From: Candidatus Heimdallarchaeota archaeon
Lineage (GTDB): Archaea; Asgardarchaeota; Heimdallarchaeia; Heimdallarchaeales; Kariarchaeaceae
Assembly (NCBI GenBank): GCA_026702845.1
Contig: JADCLS010000001.1
Span: 310,001 to 374,000 of the forward strand
Direction of reading: 5' to 3'
DNA length: 64,000 nt
Shown: positions 18,753 to 27,161 of the stretch, in pieces
How the letters are laid out: each line of letters starts with the position of its first letter
Numbering within the stretch: position 1 is the first letter of the stretch
The notes under the pieces: generated by a model
The model's input: only the letters and a program-made list of their open reading frames with translations
What the model was told of the DNA's origin: nothing
Databases searched by the model: none
Translations under genes and position numbers: made by a program

Positions 18753-19145
18753 ATGGTAGAACCATTTAGCCTTGCTGCAATTTCTGGCCTATCCGCAATA
18801 GGTGGATTAGTGATTGGTAAATTAACAAAAAAAGAGATGAAGATAGAACCAGAGGTTGACCATAATGTTGAGTTTATTGCAGTAAAGGAAGATGTTGAAC
18901 CGATGATGTTACTACCTTATCTTGAGCATGGGAGATCCATTTTTCTCAATATACAACAACTGAAAGGTAGTACAATGTTCATGGAACAACTACCATTTTT
19001 TGCAACCGAAAATAACTTGAAGATTAACAAGGTTTCAGACTATCTATTATTGATTACGCCTCTGAATCAACCAATTAAAATTCGTCAGCTGGTCAAAGAT
19101 GAACCTTTGCCCAGAAGATTGGATATTGATATAAATGGGGCATGA
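18753..19145 (+). CDS. Small protein with N-terminal hydrophobic segment, unknown
   Basis: 130 aa from ATG 18753 (an in-frame TTG at 18747 is less likely). Residues 4-22 are small and hydrophobic (SLAAISGLSAIGGLVIG), probably a membrane anchor, followed by an acidic alpha/beta domain of about 100 residues. It lies 61 nt behind the TerB-like gene on the same strand. I do not recognise the family. Confidence 0.55.
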   Translation: MVEPFSLAAISGLSAIGGLVIGKLTKKEMKIEPEVDHNVEFIAVKEDVEPMMLLPYLEHGRSIFLNIQQLKGSTMFMEQLPFFATENNLKINKVSDYLLLITPLNQPIKIRQLVKDEPLPRRLDIDINGA

Positions 19146-19287
19146 AGGTGATCTGATGGTAATTAGGTTATTAAAAGCTATAAAAATGATATATATCAGG
19201 ATATTGGAGTACTATTATATTGATTGTCATCTCTATCTTTTCTCATCCTCGTAATTTGATTTGAGTGAATGAATTTCTTTACGAATC

Positions 19288-20625
19288 TCAGAGTTGATCT
19301 TTGATAGCATCCTTAGCTATGAGTTCATCATCACAACATAGCTCCAATTCACTTCTAGTAAGGAATATTTTGATTAGTGAGGGAATAACAAGAGAGTCAA
19401 CTACAACGAGTAATACTACTGCAGCATATACAGCTGCAGAAAACACTCCTAAATCATAGGCTGTAAAGGCAAAAATCAAGGTTACTTCCCCTTTAGCTGC
19501 CATAGAAATTCCGATAATTCTTGAAGTCTGCAAATTTTCCTTGGCAAGAAATGATCCCAATGATCCACCGATAATCTTTGCTAGTATGGCAATAATTGCG
19601 AGAGACAAACCCAAGATGATGATAGTTCCATTCAAAACTGTTTGTAAATTGATGCTTAGTCCTATTGAAACGAAAAATATTGGAACAAATAGTTTCTCCA
19701 GGATCTCAAAATCATGTTCGACCATATGCAAGTATTCTTTTTCCTCATTCTCGATAATTACACCAGCAGTAAATGCTCCTATTATTGTCGCTAAACCCAA
19801 TAAATATGCAATAAACGAGAGCATTAACATCAAAATAATCGCTGAGAAAAGAGGCATAAATCTATCATCACTCTTTTTTACTTGTTCAATCATCCAAGGC
19901 ATGATGAATCTGTACAAGAATAAGGCTATGGCAAAAAATATGAGAACGTTAAGGACAATTAGACCAACAGATCCGAGATTAAAATTAGCCGAATCCTTTA
20001 CATAACTAATCGCCAAGCTTAGTATTGTCAAGGAGATAATATCATCAATAACAGCAGCCCCAACGAGAATTTGGGCAGCCTTTGTCTTGATCTTATCTAG
20101 ATCTAAAAAGATTCTAGTTGAGATTCCTATTGAAGTTGCAGTTAAAGCAGCTCCAATAAATAATGCTACTTGTATCAATCCACCATTATTGGTTATCAAT
20201 AGATCTGGAACAAAATTATATGCAACTAGAACAAATCCTATTCCACCTATAATCGGAAATGTAATTCCACCTATGGCTGAGAAAAGAGAAGATTTACCAA
20301 CTCGTTTCAATGATGTGAAATTGATCTCCAAACCTACCTTGAAAAGCAAAAGCAATGCAGCAAATTCTGCTGTGAATTGAATTGCTTTTACCGCATTACC
20401 AATCTCACCAGTCTCAATATTCAACCATTCGCCAATCCTTGAACTAGGATTAGATTTACTTGTATAAATTAAATACAGCCCTGAGGGGCCAAGAAGAAAA
20501 CCTAGTAATACTTCACCGAGTACTACAGGTTGTTTTATTTTGACCATAAGTAGCTGAACTGTCTTCATTAGCAAGAATATTATTGCGAGAATAAAGAACA
20601 TGTAAGGGTATTCAGATCCTGCCAT
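19288..20625 (-). CDS. Cation:proton antiporter, CPA2/KefB family
   Basis: 445 aa, about 12 hydrophobic segments. Features of the family are visible: GEVLLGFLLGPSG near the N-terminus, LLLFKVGLEI, and the paired TATSIG ... AAVIDDIISL region in which the Asp-Asp pair carries ions across. It exchanges Na+ or K+ for H+ at the cytoplasmic membrane. The C-terminal soluble tail is only about 20 residues, without the TrkA-N domain of KefB/C, so nucleotide gating is not expected. Stands alone, divergent from hyuA. Confidence 0.9.
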   Translation of the reverse strand: MAGSEYPYMFFILAIIFLLMKTVQLLMVKIKQPVVLGEVLLGFLLGPSGLYLIYTSKSNPSSRIGEWLNIETGEIGNAVKAIQFTAEFAALLLLFKVGLEINFTSLKRVGKSSLFSAIGGITFPIIGGIGFVLVAYNFVPDLLITNNGGLIQVALFIGAALTATSIGISTRIFLDLDKIKTKAAQILVGAAVIDDIISLTILSLAISYVKDSANFNLGSVGLIVLNVLIFFAIALFLYRFIMPWMIEQVKKSDDRFMPLFSAIILMLMLSFIAYLLGLATIIGAFTAGVIIENEEKEYLHMVEHDFEILEKLFVPIFFVSIGLSINLQTVLNGTIIILGLSLAIIAILAKIIGGSLGSFLAKENLQTSRIIGISMAAKGEVTLIFAFTAYDLGVFSAAVYAAVVLLVVVDSLVIPSLIKIFLTRSELELCCDDELIAKDAIKDQL

Positions 20626-20855
20626 ACATTCTACCTACAAAATAATTCTTTATATAAACATAGATCATTACAATTATCAATAATTTATAGTATTTTATCA
20701 GACAAATCAGAATGATGCAGATCTCTCATTTCAGTAGAATTACGACTTACCAAACTAGATCAAGATATTTACAACTCCTAACTGTACCTACTTTCCATCC
20801 AAATAATCTAGTCTTGAGACATGAATTAATAAGTTTAATTAAATTTGGATGATTA

Positions 20856-22841
20856 ATGCAGTTCAATATCATAGCGATTGATACTGGCGGAACATTTAGT
20901 GATATAGCTGCTCTCGATGAGAAGGGCCAATTAACCATTCTCAAGGTTCCCTCCACACCAGTAGCACCAGAAAAGGCCATTATCAATGCCATGGATATTC
21001 TTAATGCGACAAGTGATGAAGTTATTCATGGAACAACAGTTGCTATCAATGCTGTTTTGCAGAGGAAAGGAGCTAGAGTTGCATTAATTACCACAAAAGG
21101 ATTCAAGGATATCATTGAGATAGGAAGACAAAATAGAAAGGATATTTATGAGCTAGTGGCTTCTCGAACTGAGCCACTGGTTCCGTCAGAATATCGATTT
21201 GAGGTAGAAGAGAGGGTATTAGCTGATGGTAGCATTCTCCTTCCAGTTAATAAAAATAATATTTCCAGAATTAACCAAAATATCATAGATAATGAAATAG
21301 ATTCAATTGCTATATCCTTCCTATTCAGCTTTCTAAATGATAATCACGAGGTTTTGATTCGTGATCATCTAAATGATCTGGGATTGCCAATATCAATATC
21401 CTCAGAAGTATTCCCCGAGTATAGGGAGTATGAACGGATGTCAACTACAGTGATTGATGCCTACATTAAACCTCTAGTGTATGATTATATTAATCGACTA
21501 GATGTTGTGTTACTACAAGAAGATCTTACTCAAACCCTTGCTCTGATGAAATCCTCTAAGGGCTTAGGAGTACCTAAAGGAGTATTACGGAAGCCAGTAG
21601 AACTACTTGTCAGCGGGTTAGCAGGAGGAGTACAGGCAGGGGAATTAACATCTCGAATGACTGGGATACAAAACATAATCACTCTTGATATTGGAGGAAC
21701 GAGTACTGATGTGGCACAAATTACAGGGGGAAAAGTACTCGAGAAGTATAGTTATGATATTGATAATCTTCCTATTTCTAGTCCTGCTGTTGATGTTACA
21801 ACAATTGGCGCAGGTGGTGGAAGTATCGCAAAACTCAAAGGAGGTCTGCTCCGAGTAGGTCCAGAATCTGCAGGGGCTGATCCAGGTCCAGTTGCATATA
21901 ATTGTGGAGGAAATGAAGTGACAGTCACAGATGCTGATCTAGTCTATGGTTTGTTACCAACTAAACTTGCAGGGGGTATCATTGCGATGAACAAATCCCT
22001 ATCGATTAAAGCCCTAGATACCTTGAGTAAAAAGATCGGAACTAATCGAGAACGAACTATCTCAGGTATCCGTCAAATATTTCATGAAAATATTTCTGCT
22101 GCATTGAGGAAAGTTTCAACAGAACGAGGTGTAGATCCAAGAAACTATACTCTTCTTGCATTTGGAGGTGCTGGTCCCGTGCATGGTGCAGAATTAGCAG
22201 AAATTATAGATATCCAGCATGTACTTATTCCTCCTTATCCTGGAATCTGGTCTGCTTGTGGATTGCTAGGTGCTGATTATCGTTACGACTACAGTAAAGG
22301 TATCATGGTCTCGCTTGATCAAATTGAGGAAAGTAGTATTTCTAGTGGTTTTGAGGAGCTCTTCAAACTTGGAATGACTGAGATACAAGAAGATGGTATT
22401 GCATCTATTGCTCAACCTCAAGTCTTGAATAATGTTGCCATGAGATTTGTTGGCCAATCATACGAACTCATGATTCCTTGGGATCAAGATTTATTCCGTC
22501 TTGCAAAAGATTTTGTCAAAAAGCATAGAAGGGAGTATGGTTTTGCATCAGATTCCGAGCCTATGGAGATTGTATCTCTCCGTACAACAATCATATTATC
22601 TCATCCTGACCCGGTATTTCGTGAGCTGGATGAGAGCCCTACACCTACACCTAGAGGGAAAAGAAATGTTCAAGAAGTAGGTGATGTTCCGCTATATAGG
22701 CGAGAGGATTTTGGTAAAGGTGCGAAAATAACTGGACCGGCCATTGTTGATCAAGATGATTCTACTACTTGGGTACCTGAATCTTGGACCGCTGAATGTG
22801 ATAATCTTGGCTTTATGCATCTCCGGAGGAATGAAAAATGA
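20856..22841 (+). CDS. hyuA: Hydantoinase/oxoprolinase subunit A
   Basis: 661 aa. The ASKHA ATPase phosphate motif IDTGGTFSDIAALDE is at the N-terminus and a second one, LDIGGTSTDVAQI, in the middle, followed by VDVTTIGAGGGSIA and FGGAGPVHGAELA. Together with HyuB it performs ATP-dependent opening of a cyclic amide such as N-methylhydantoin, 5-oxoproline or a related ring; related pairs are acetone carboxylases, so the substrate cannot be read from sequence. The stop overlaps the start of hyuB by 4 nt (22838-22841), a translationally coupled pair. Confidence 0.92.
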   Translation: MQFNIIAIDTGGTFSDIAALDEKGQLTILKVPSTPVAPEKAIINAMDILNATSDEVIHGTTVAINAVLQRKGARVALITTKGFKDIIEIGRQNRKDIYELVASRTEPLVPSEYRFEVEERVLADGSILLPVNKNNISRINQNIIDNEIDSIAISFLFSFLNDNHEVLIRDHLNDLGLPISISSEVFPEYREYERMSTTVIDAYIKPLVYDYINRLDVVLLQEDLTQTLALMKSSKGLGVPKGVLRKPVELLVSGLAGGVQAGELTSRMTGIQNIITLDIGGTSTDVAQITGGKVLEKYSYDIDNLPISSPAVDVTTIGAGGGSIAKLKGGLLRVGPESAGADPGPVAYNCGGNEVTVTDADLVYGLLPTKLAGGIIAMNKSLSIKALDTLSKKIGTNRERTISGIRQIFHENISAALRKVSTERGVDPRNYTLLAFGGAGPVHGAELAEIIDIQHVLIPPYPGIWSACGLLGADYRYDYSKGIMVSLDQIEESSISSGFEELFKLGMTEIQEDGIASIAQPQVLNNVAMRFVGQSYELMIPWDQDLFRLAKDFVKKHRREYGFASDSEPMEIVSLRTTIILSHPDPVFRELDESPTPTPRGKRNVQEVGDVPLYRREDFGKGAKITGPAIVDQDDSTTWVPESWTAECDNLGFMHLRRNEK

Positions 22842-24394
22842 TAGATCCAATACTAGTAACAATCCTCCAGAATCGATTGGAGAGCATAGCTGAGGAAATG
22901 AGCATAGTATTAAGAAAAACTGCTTATTCTCCCAATATCAAGGAACGTGCAGATTTTTCTTGTGCAATTTTTGATGCAGAGGCACGATTACTTGCTCAAG
23001 CTGAAGCAATCCCAGTTCATCTCGGGTCAATGGGATTCATCGCTAAGCCAATTCTTGATAAATTTGGTTCCACATGGGAAGATGGAGATGCTATAATCGT
23101 AAATTCTCCTAGAGCAGAATATGGTGGCACTCATTTACCGGATATATCTCTTGTTAGTCCCGTTTTTCACAATGGTGAACTGTGTTATATCATTGCCAAT
23201 CGTGCTCATCATGCCGATATTGGTGGTAGTGTACCAGGATCTCTCCCAGGTAATTCAACAGAAGTATTCCAGGAAGGGCTGATAATCCCCCCCGTGAAGA
23301 TCTATAATGGAGGTGATGAGAATGATGATGTTATGAGACTGATCTTGGAAAATGTACGTACCCCTCATGAACGGCGGGGTGACTTACGTGCCCAGTATGC
23401 TTCTCTTAGGCTAGGTGTGCTCAGGTTAATTGATCTTCACAATCGTGAACCTTGGGATTTCAAAGTATTGGCTAATGCCTTATTAGATTTCTCTGACAGA
23501 GGCTCTAGAGCAATTCTGGCACAATTACCTGCAGGGTCTGCCACATTCTCGGATTATCTGGATTCTGATGGTAATACCGATGATATGGTAAAAATTACCT
23601 GCACCATAACAATAGAAAAAGATACAATGCATTTTGATTTTACAGGTAGTTCCCCCCAATGTACTGGGAATGTAAATGCCCCATTATCAATTACAACCGC
23701 TGCCACCTATTATGTGGTGCGTTTGATTACCGGACGAGCAGTGCCTACTAATGAAGGCTGTTTCAGAGCAATTTCAATAGATGCTCCAGAATTATCTGTT
23801 GTCAACCCCTCACCTCATGCTGCCACCTCATCCGCAAACACTGAAACATCACAGAGGATTGTGGATGTACTTATGGGCGCAGTAGCCAAGCTGATTGATT
23901 TTCCTGCTGCTTCACAAGGTACAATGAACAACGTGTTACTTGGAGGATCACATCTAGGAAAACCATGGACAGTATATGAGACAATAGGAGGAGGTTCAGG
24001 TGCTTCTGGTAATGATCATGGAACCCATGCTATTCACACTCATATGACAAATACTCAGAATACTCCTATTGAATCTTTGGAGCTGAATTATCCCATACGT
24101 GTGTTAACCTATGCAATAAGAGAAGAATCAGGTGGAAAAGGTAGAAAAAAGGGTGGTGATGGAATTATCCGCAAGATAGAACTTCTCGATACTGCAACGA
24201 TTTCACTCCAGACAGAACGAAGAAAATTACAACCTTGGGGCATGAAAGGAGGAGAATCGGGGAAAGCTGGTATTAATCTGCTCTTCAGGGGTGATCAAAT
24301 AATTGATTTAGGTGGTCGAACAACATTTTCTGCAAAGAAAGGTGATATACTTGAGATTAAAACTCCGGGTGGTGGAGGATATGGTGCTGAATAA
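22838..24394 (+). CDS. hyuB: Hydantoinase/oxoprolinase subunit B
   Basis: 518 aa, full length for the family. Characteristic stretches: KERADFSCAIFD, AIPVHLGSMG, NSPRAEYGGTHLPDISLVSPVF, the metal-site region NRAHHADIGGSVPGSLPG, and the C-terminal KTPGGGGYG. It is the hydrolytic partner of HyuA. Its ATG overlaps the hyuA stop. The gene ends 90 nt before nadA on the same strand. Confidence 0.92.
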   Translation: MIDPILVTILQNRLESIAEEMSIVLRKTAYSPNIKERADFSCAIFDAEARLLAQAEAIPVHLGSMGFIAKPILDKFGSTWEDGDAIIVNSPRAEYGGTHLPDISLVSPVFHNGELCYIIANRAHHADIGGSVPGSLPGNSTEVFQEGLIIPPVKIYNGGDENDDVMRLILENVRTPHERRGDLRAQYASLRLGVLRLIDLHNREPWDFKVLANALLDFSDRGSRAILAQLPAGSATFSDYLDSDGNTDDMVKITCTITIEKDTMHFDFTGSSPQCTGNVNAPLSITTAATYYVVRLITGRAVPTNEGCFRAISIDAPELSVVNPSPHAATSSANTETSQRIVDVLMGAVAKLIDFPAASQGTMNNVLLGGSHLGKPWTVYETIGGGSGASGNDHGTHAIHTHMTNTQNTPIESLELNYPIRVLTYAIREESGGKGRKKGGDGIIRKIELLDTATISLQTERRKLQPWGMKGGESGKAGINLLFRGDQIIDLGGRTTFSAKKGDILEIKTPGGGGYGAE

Positions 24395-24484
24395 AATCAT
24401 GTTTTTTCTTTGGAGTAATAGGGGATGAAACTACCAATATCATAGGTGTTTTATTATAGTATACAGAATATTATATGAAAGTAT

Positions 24485-25483
24485 ATGGAATTTGATAATG
24501 CAACTTTGAAGGCAGAAGCTGATCGGCTGTATGATCACCTAAAGAAGGTGGACTGGTCGTACTCAGATTGTGAGGTAATAGCCCCACTTACCCTCGAAAT
24601 TAACCGAATTAAGAAAGAAAAAAATGCAGTTATCCTGGCCCATTCCTACCAGAGACCTGATATCATTTTCGGTGTGTCTGATTTTTCAGGTGATAGTCTT
24701 GGATTATCACGAGAGGCGGCAAAAACAGATGCTGATATGATTCTTTTTGCAGGAGTGGTATTTATGGCTGAGACAGCAAAAATCCTTTCTCCTGATAAAA
24801 TTGTTATAGTCCCCTCTGTAGATGCGGGATGTTCACTCGCTGATGCTATTACTGGGGAGGATGTGAAACAACTAAGAGCTCAACATCCAGGAGTCCCTGT
24901 TGTTGCATATATAAATACAAATGCTGATGTTAAAGCTGAGGTGGATTTCTGTGTTACTTCTGCTAATGTGATTGAAATTGTGCAATCAATTGAGAGTGAC
25001 AAAATCATCTTTGTACCAGATAAAAATATGGCCAATTATATCAGAAAGGAAACAGGGAAGGAGATCATTGATTGGGAGGGTAAATGTATCGTCCATGAGG
25101 AATTCCAACCTCAATCAATTTTTGATGTACGAGAAATGCATAAAGATATAATAGTTATTGCACACTCAGAATGTCCACCAGAAGTATTAGATGTAGTTGA
25201 TATAGTTGGAGGAACTTCTGATATGAAACGATTTATTGAGAATAATCCCAACCAGAAGAAGCTTTTTCTAGTTACAGAATGTGGATTATCAGATCGTTTT
25301 GCTGTGGAGTATCCTGACCGAGAATTCTATGGAACTTGCTCCATCTGCCCATATATGAAGAAAAATGATTTAAAGAAAATTCTGGATGCACTGGTCAATC
25401 CCGCTGATGAACAGATCATCACTCTCGATGAGGATCTCAGGATTAGAGCCAAGAAATCTATAGATAGAATGCTAGAGTTTTAA
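24485..25483 (+). CDS. nadA: Quinolinate synthase
   Basis: 332 aa. It joins iminoaspartate (from NadB) and dihydroxyacetone phosphate to give quinolinate for NAD. The start AVILAHSYQRPDI, IAHSECPPEV and GGTSDM motifs are typical, and the three 4Fe-4S ligands are likely Cys116 (DAGCSLAD), Cys201 and a Cys in GTCSICPYMKKN (285 or 288). It converges on and overlaps nadB by 4 nt. nadC, the third gene of the pathway, is not in this window. Confidence 0.96.
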   Translation: MEFDNATLKAEADRLYDHLKKVDWSYSDCEVIAPLTLEINRIKKEKNAVILAHSYQRPDIIFGVSDFSGDSLGLSREAAKTDADMILFAGVVFMAETAKILSPDKIVIVPSVDAGCSLADAITGEDVKQLRAQHPGVPVVAYINTNADVKAEVDFCVTSANVIEIVQSIESDKIIFVPDKNMANYIRKETGKEIIDWEGKCIVHEEFQPQSIFDVREMHKDIIVIAHSECPPEVLDVVDIVGGTSDMKRFIENNPNQKKLFLVTECGLSDRFAVEYPDREFYGTCSICPYMKKNDLKKILDALVNPADEQIITLDEDLRIRAKKSIDRMLEF

Positions 25484-27081
25484 TCATATGTATCAGAGAA
25501 GTACACTCCTATTCCCTTCTTGATATAGGTCTCCCTTCTTTCATCCCAACGATTAGGATAATCTGAGGTGAAATGTGCACCTCTACTCTCTCTTCTTGCA
25601 AGTGCACAATCTACAATTAACTCCGCAACCTCGACCACATTCCTGAGTTCAATTATATCTCTTGTTACATGATAATCCCAATAGTAATCAAGTACTTCTT
25701 GTCGTAGCAATTCTATTCTCTTCTTTGCCCTTAGTAGACGTTTAGTTGTACGTACAATTCCGACATAATTCCACATTAATCTCCTTAACTCAGTCCAATT
25801 ATGTGATATTATAATAGCTTCATCTGGAGCAACAGCATCACCAACATGCCAATCTTGAAATGTATAAAATTGCATCTTATCAATATCTTTGAGTATATAG
25901 TCTGCGGCATTTTTTGCCATGACTGCACCTTCAAGTAATGAATTTGAGGCTAATCTATTGGCTCCATGAACTCCCGTGCATGCAGCCTCTCCTACAGCTA
26001 GTAATCCCTTGATGTTTGTCCTACCATATTCATCTGCCTTTATTCCACCAACCGTATAATGTGCAGCAGGAACTATAGGTATGGCTTCTTTAGTAATATC
26101 AATCCCTTTAGACATTAAAGTTTTGTAGATGGCAGGGAATCGATTTTTGATAAACTCTGAATCTTTGAATGATATATCTAGGTAGATATAATCATCTCCT
26201 GATCTTTTAATCTCCTTATCAATAGCTCTAGAAACAATATCTCTTGGGGCTAGCTCTGCTAATTCATGTACTCCAAGCATAAATCTATGTCCATCTTTGT
26301 TTTTCAATATGGCCCCCTCTCCTCGTATAGCCTCTGTTATAAGGAAGGTTCGTAACTCAGTGTTGTATAATATTGATGGATGGAATTGGATGAATTCCAT
26401 ATTTGCAATTTTCGCACCTGCACGGTAAGCCATAGCAATTCCATCTCCAGATGCAATATCTGGATTGCTTGTGAATTGAAATACCATTCCTGACCCACCT
26501 GTGGCAATTACTGTGATTTTGGCAGAATATTTGCATACTTGCATACTGGCAGCATTAAGTACATATGCTCCAGCGATCTGTTCATCAATATTTACTAAAT
26601 CGATTGCAACCCGGTTTTCAAGCACTAGAATATTATCAAAATCATTTAATTTCTTTACTAAAGCTTCTTGGATGGCCAAACCAGTATAATCTTTCACATG
26701 AACAACTCTTCTTTCGTGATGACCACCCTCTCTGCCTAGTGCGATATCACCATTATCCATGGTATCAAACTTGACCCCCCAATCCATCAATTTTTGAACA
26801 ACAGCAGGTCCTTCAGTAATAATTTTTCTAACCATTTCTGACCTACAGAGATCTGCTCCAGCGATAAGCGTATCTTTAATGTGTGCATCAAAAGTATCTG
26901 AACTAGAAAGGACAGATGATAATCCGCCCTGGGCGTATTTAGTATTGGATTCATGAATGCTATCCTTAGATAATATGGTTATTCTAAGCTTGGAATTACT
27001 TTCAGCAAGATGAAGTGCTGTAGATAATCCAGAAATCCCCCCACCTAGGATGAGTACATCAGTTTGTATGTCATTTGACAT
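25480..27081 (-). CDS. nadB: L-aspartate oxidase
   Basis: 533 aa flavoprotein of the succinate dehydrogenase/fumarate reductase superfamily. FAD-binding GGGISGLSTALHLAES at the N-terminus, REGGHHERRVVH, the catalytic HYTVGGI, and HGANRLASNSLLEG are visible, with the helical C-terminal domain present. It oxidises aspartate to iminoaspartate using fumarate or oxygen; fumarate is more plausible for an anaerobe. It is encoded head-on to nadA, an unusual arrangement for a two-step pathway, and lies 80 nt downstream of the giant TrmB-headed gene. Confidence 0.95.
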   Translation of the reverse strand: MSNDIQTDVLILGGGISGLSTALHLAESNSKLRITILSKDSIHESNTKYAQGGLSSVLSSSDTFDAHIKDTLIAGADLCRSEMVRKIITEGPAVVQKLMDWGVKFDTMDNGDIALGREGGHHERRVVHVKDYTGLAIQEALVKKLNDFDNILVLENRVAIDLVNIDEQIAGAYVLNAASMQVCKYSAKITVIATGGSGMVFQFTSNPDIASGDGIAMAYRAGAKIANMEFIQFHPSILYNTELRTFLITEAIRGEGAILKNKDGHRFMLGVHELAELAPRDIVSRAIDKEIKRSGDDYIYLDISFKDSEFIKNRFPAIYKTLMSKGIDITKEAIPIVPAAHYTVGGIKADEYGRTNIKGLLAVGEAACTGVHGANRLASNSLLEGAVMAKNAADYILKDIDKMQFYTFQDWHVGDAVAPDEAIIISHNWTELRRLMWNYVGIVRTTKRLLRAKKRIELLRQEVLDYYWDYHVTRDIIELRNVVEVAELIVDCALARRESRGAHFTSDYPNRWDERRETYIKKGIGVYFSDTYD

Positions 27082-27161
27082 TATCTGAATATCCTTTGAA
27101 ATTCATATTAGTTATTTTTCTTGGTTCATGCATTTTCGACAAGTATTTCTGAATATTTCTT

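Noticed and set aside
19541..20005. 154-codon plus-strand frame inside the antiporter
   Set aside because: Antisense to a well-supported membrane protein; shadow caused by its hydrophobic codons.
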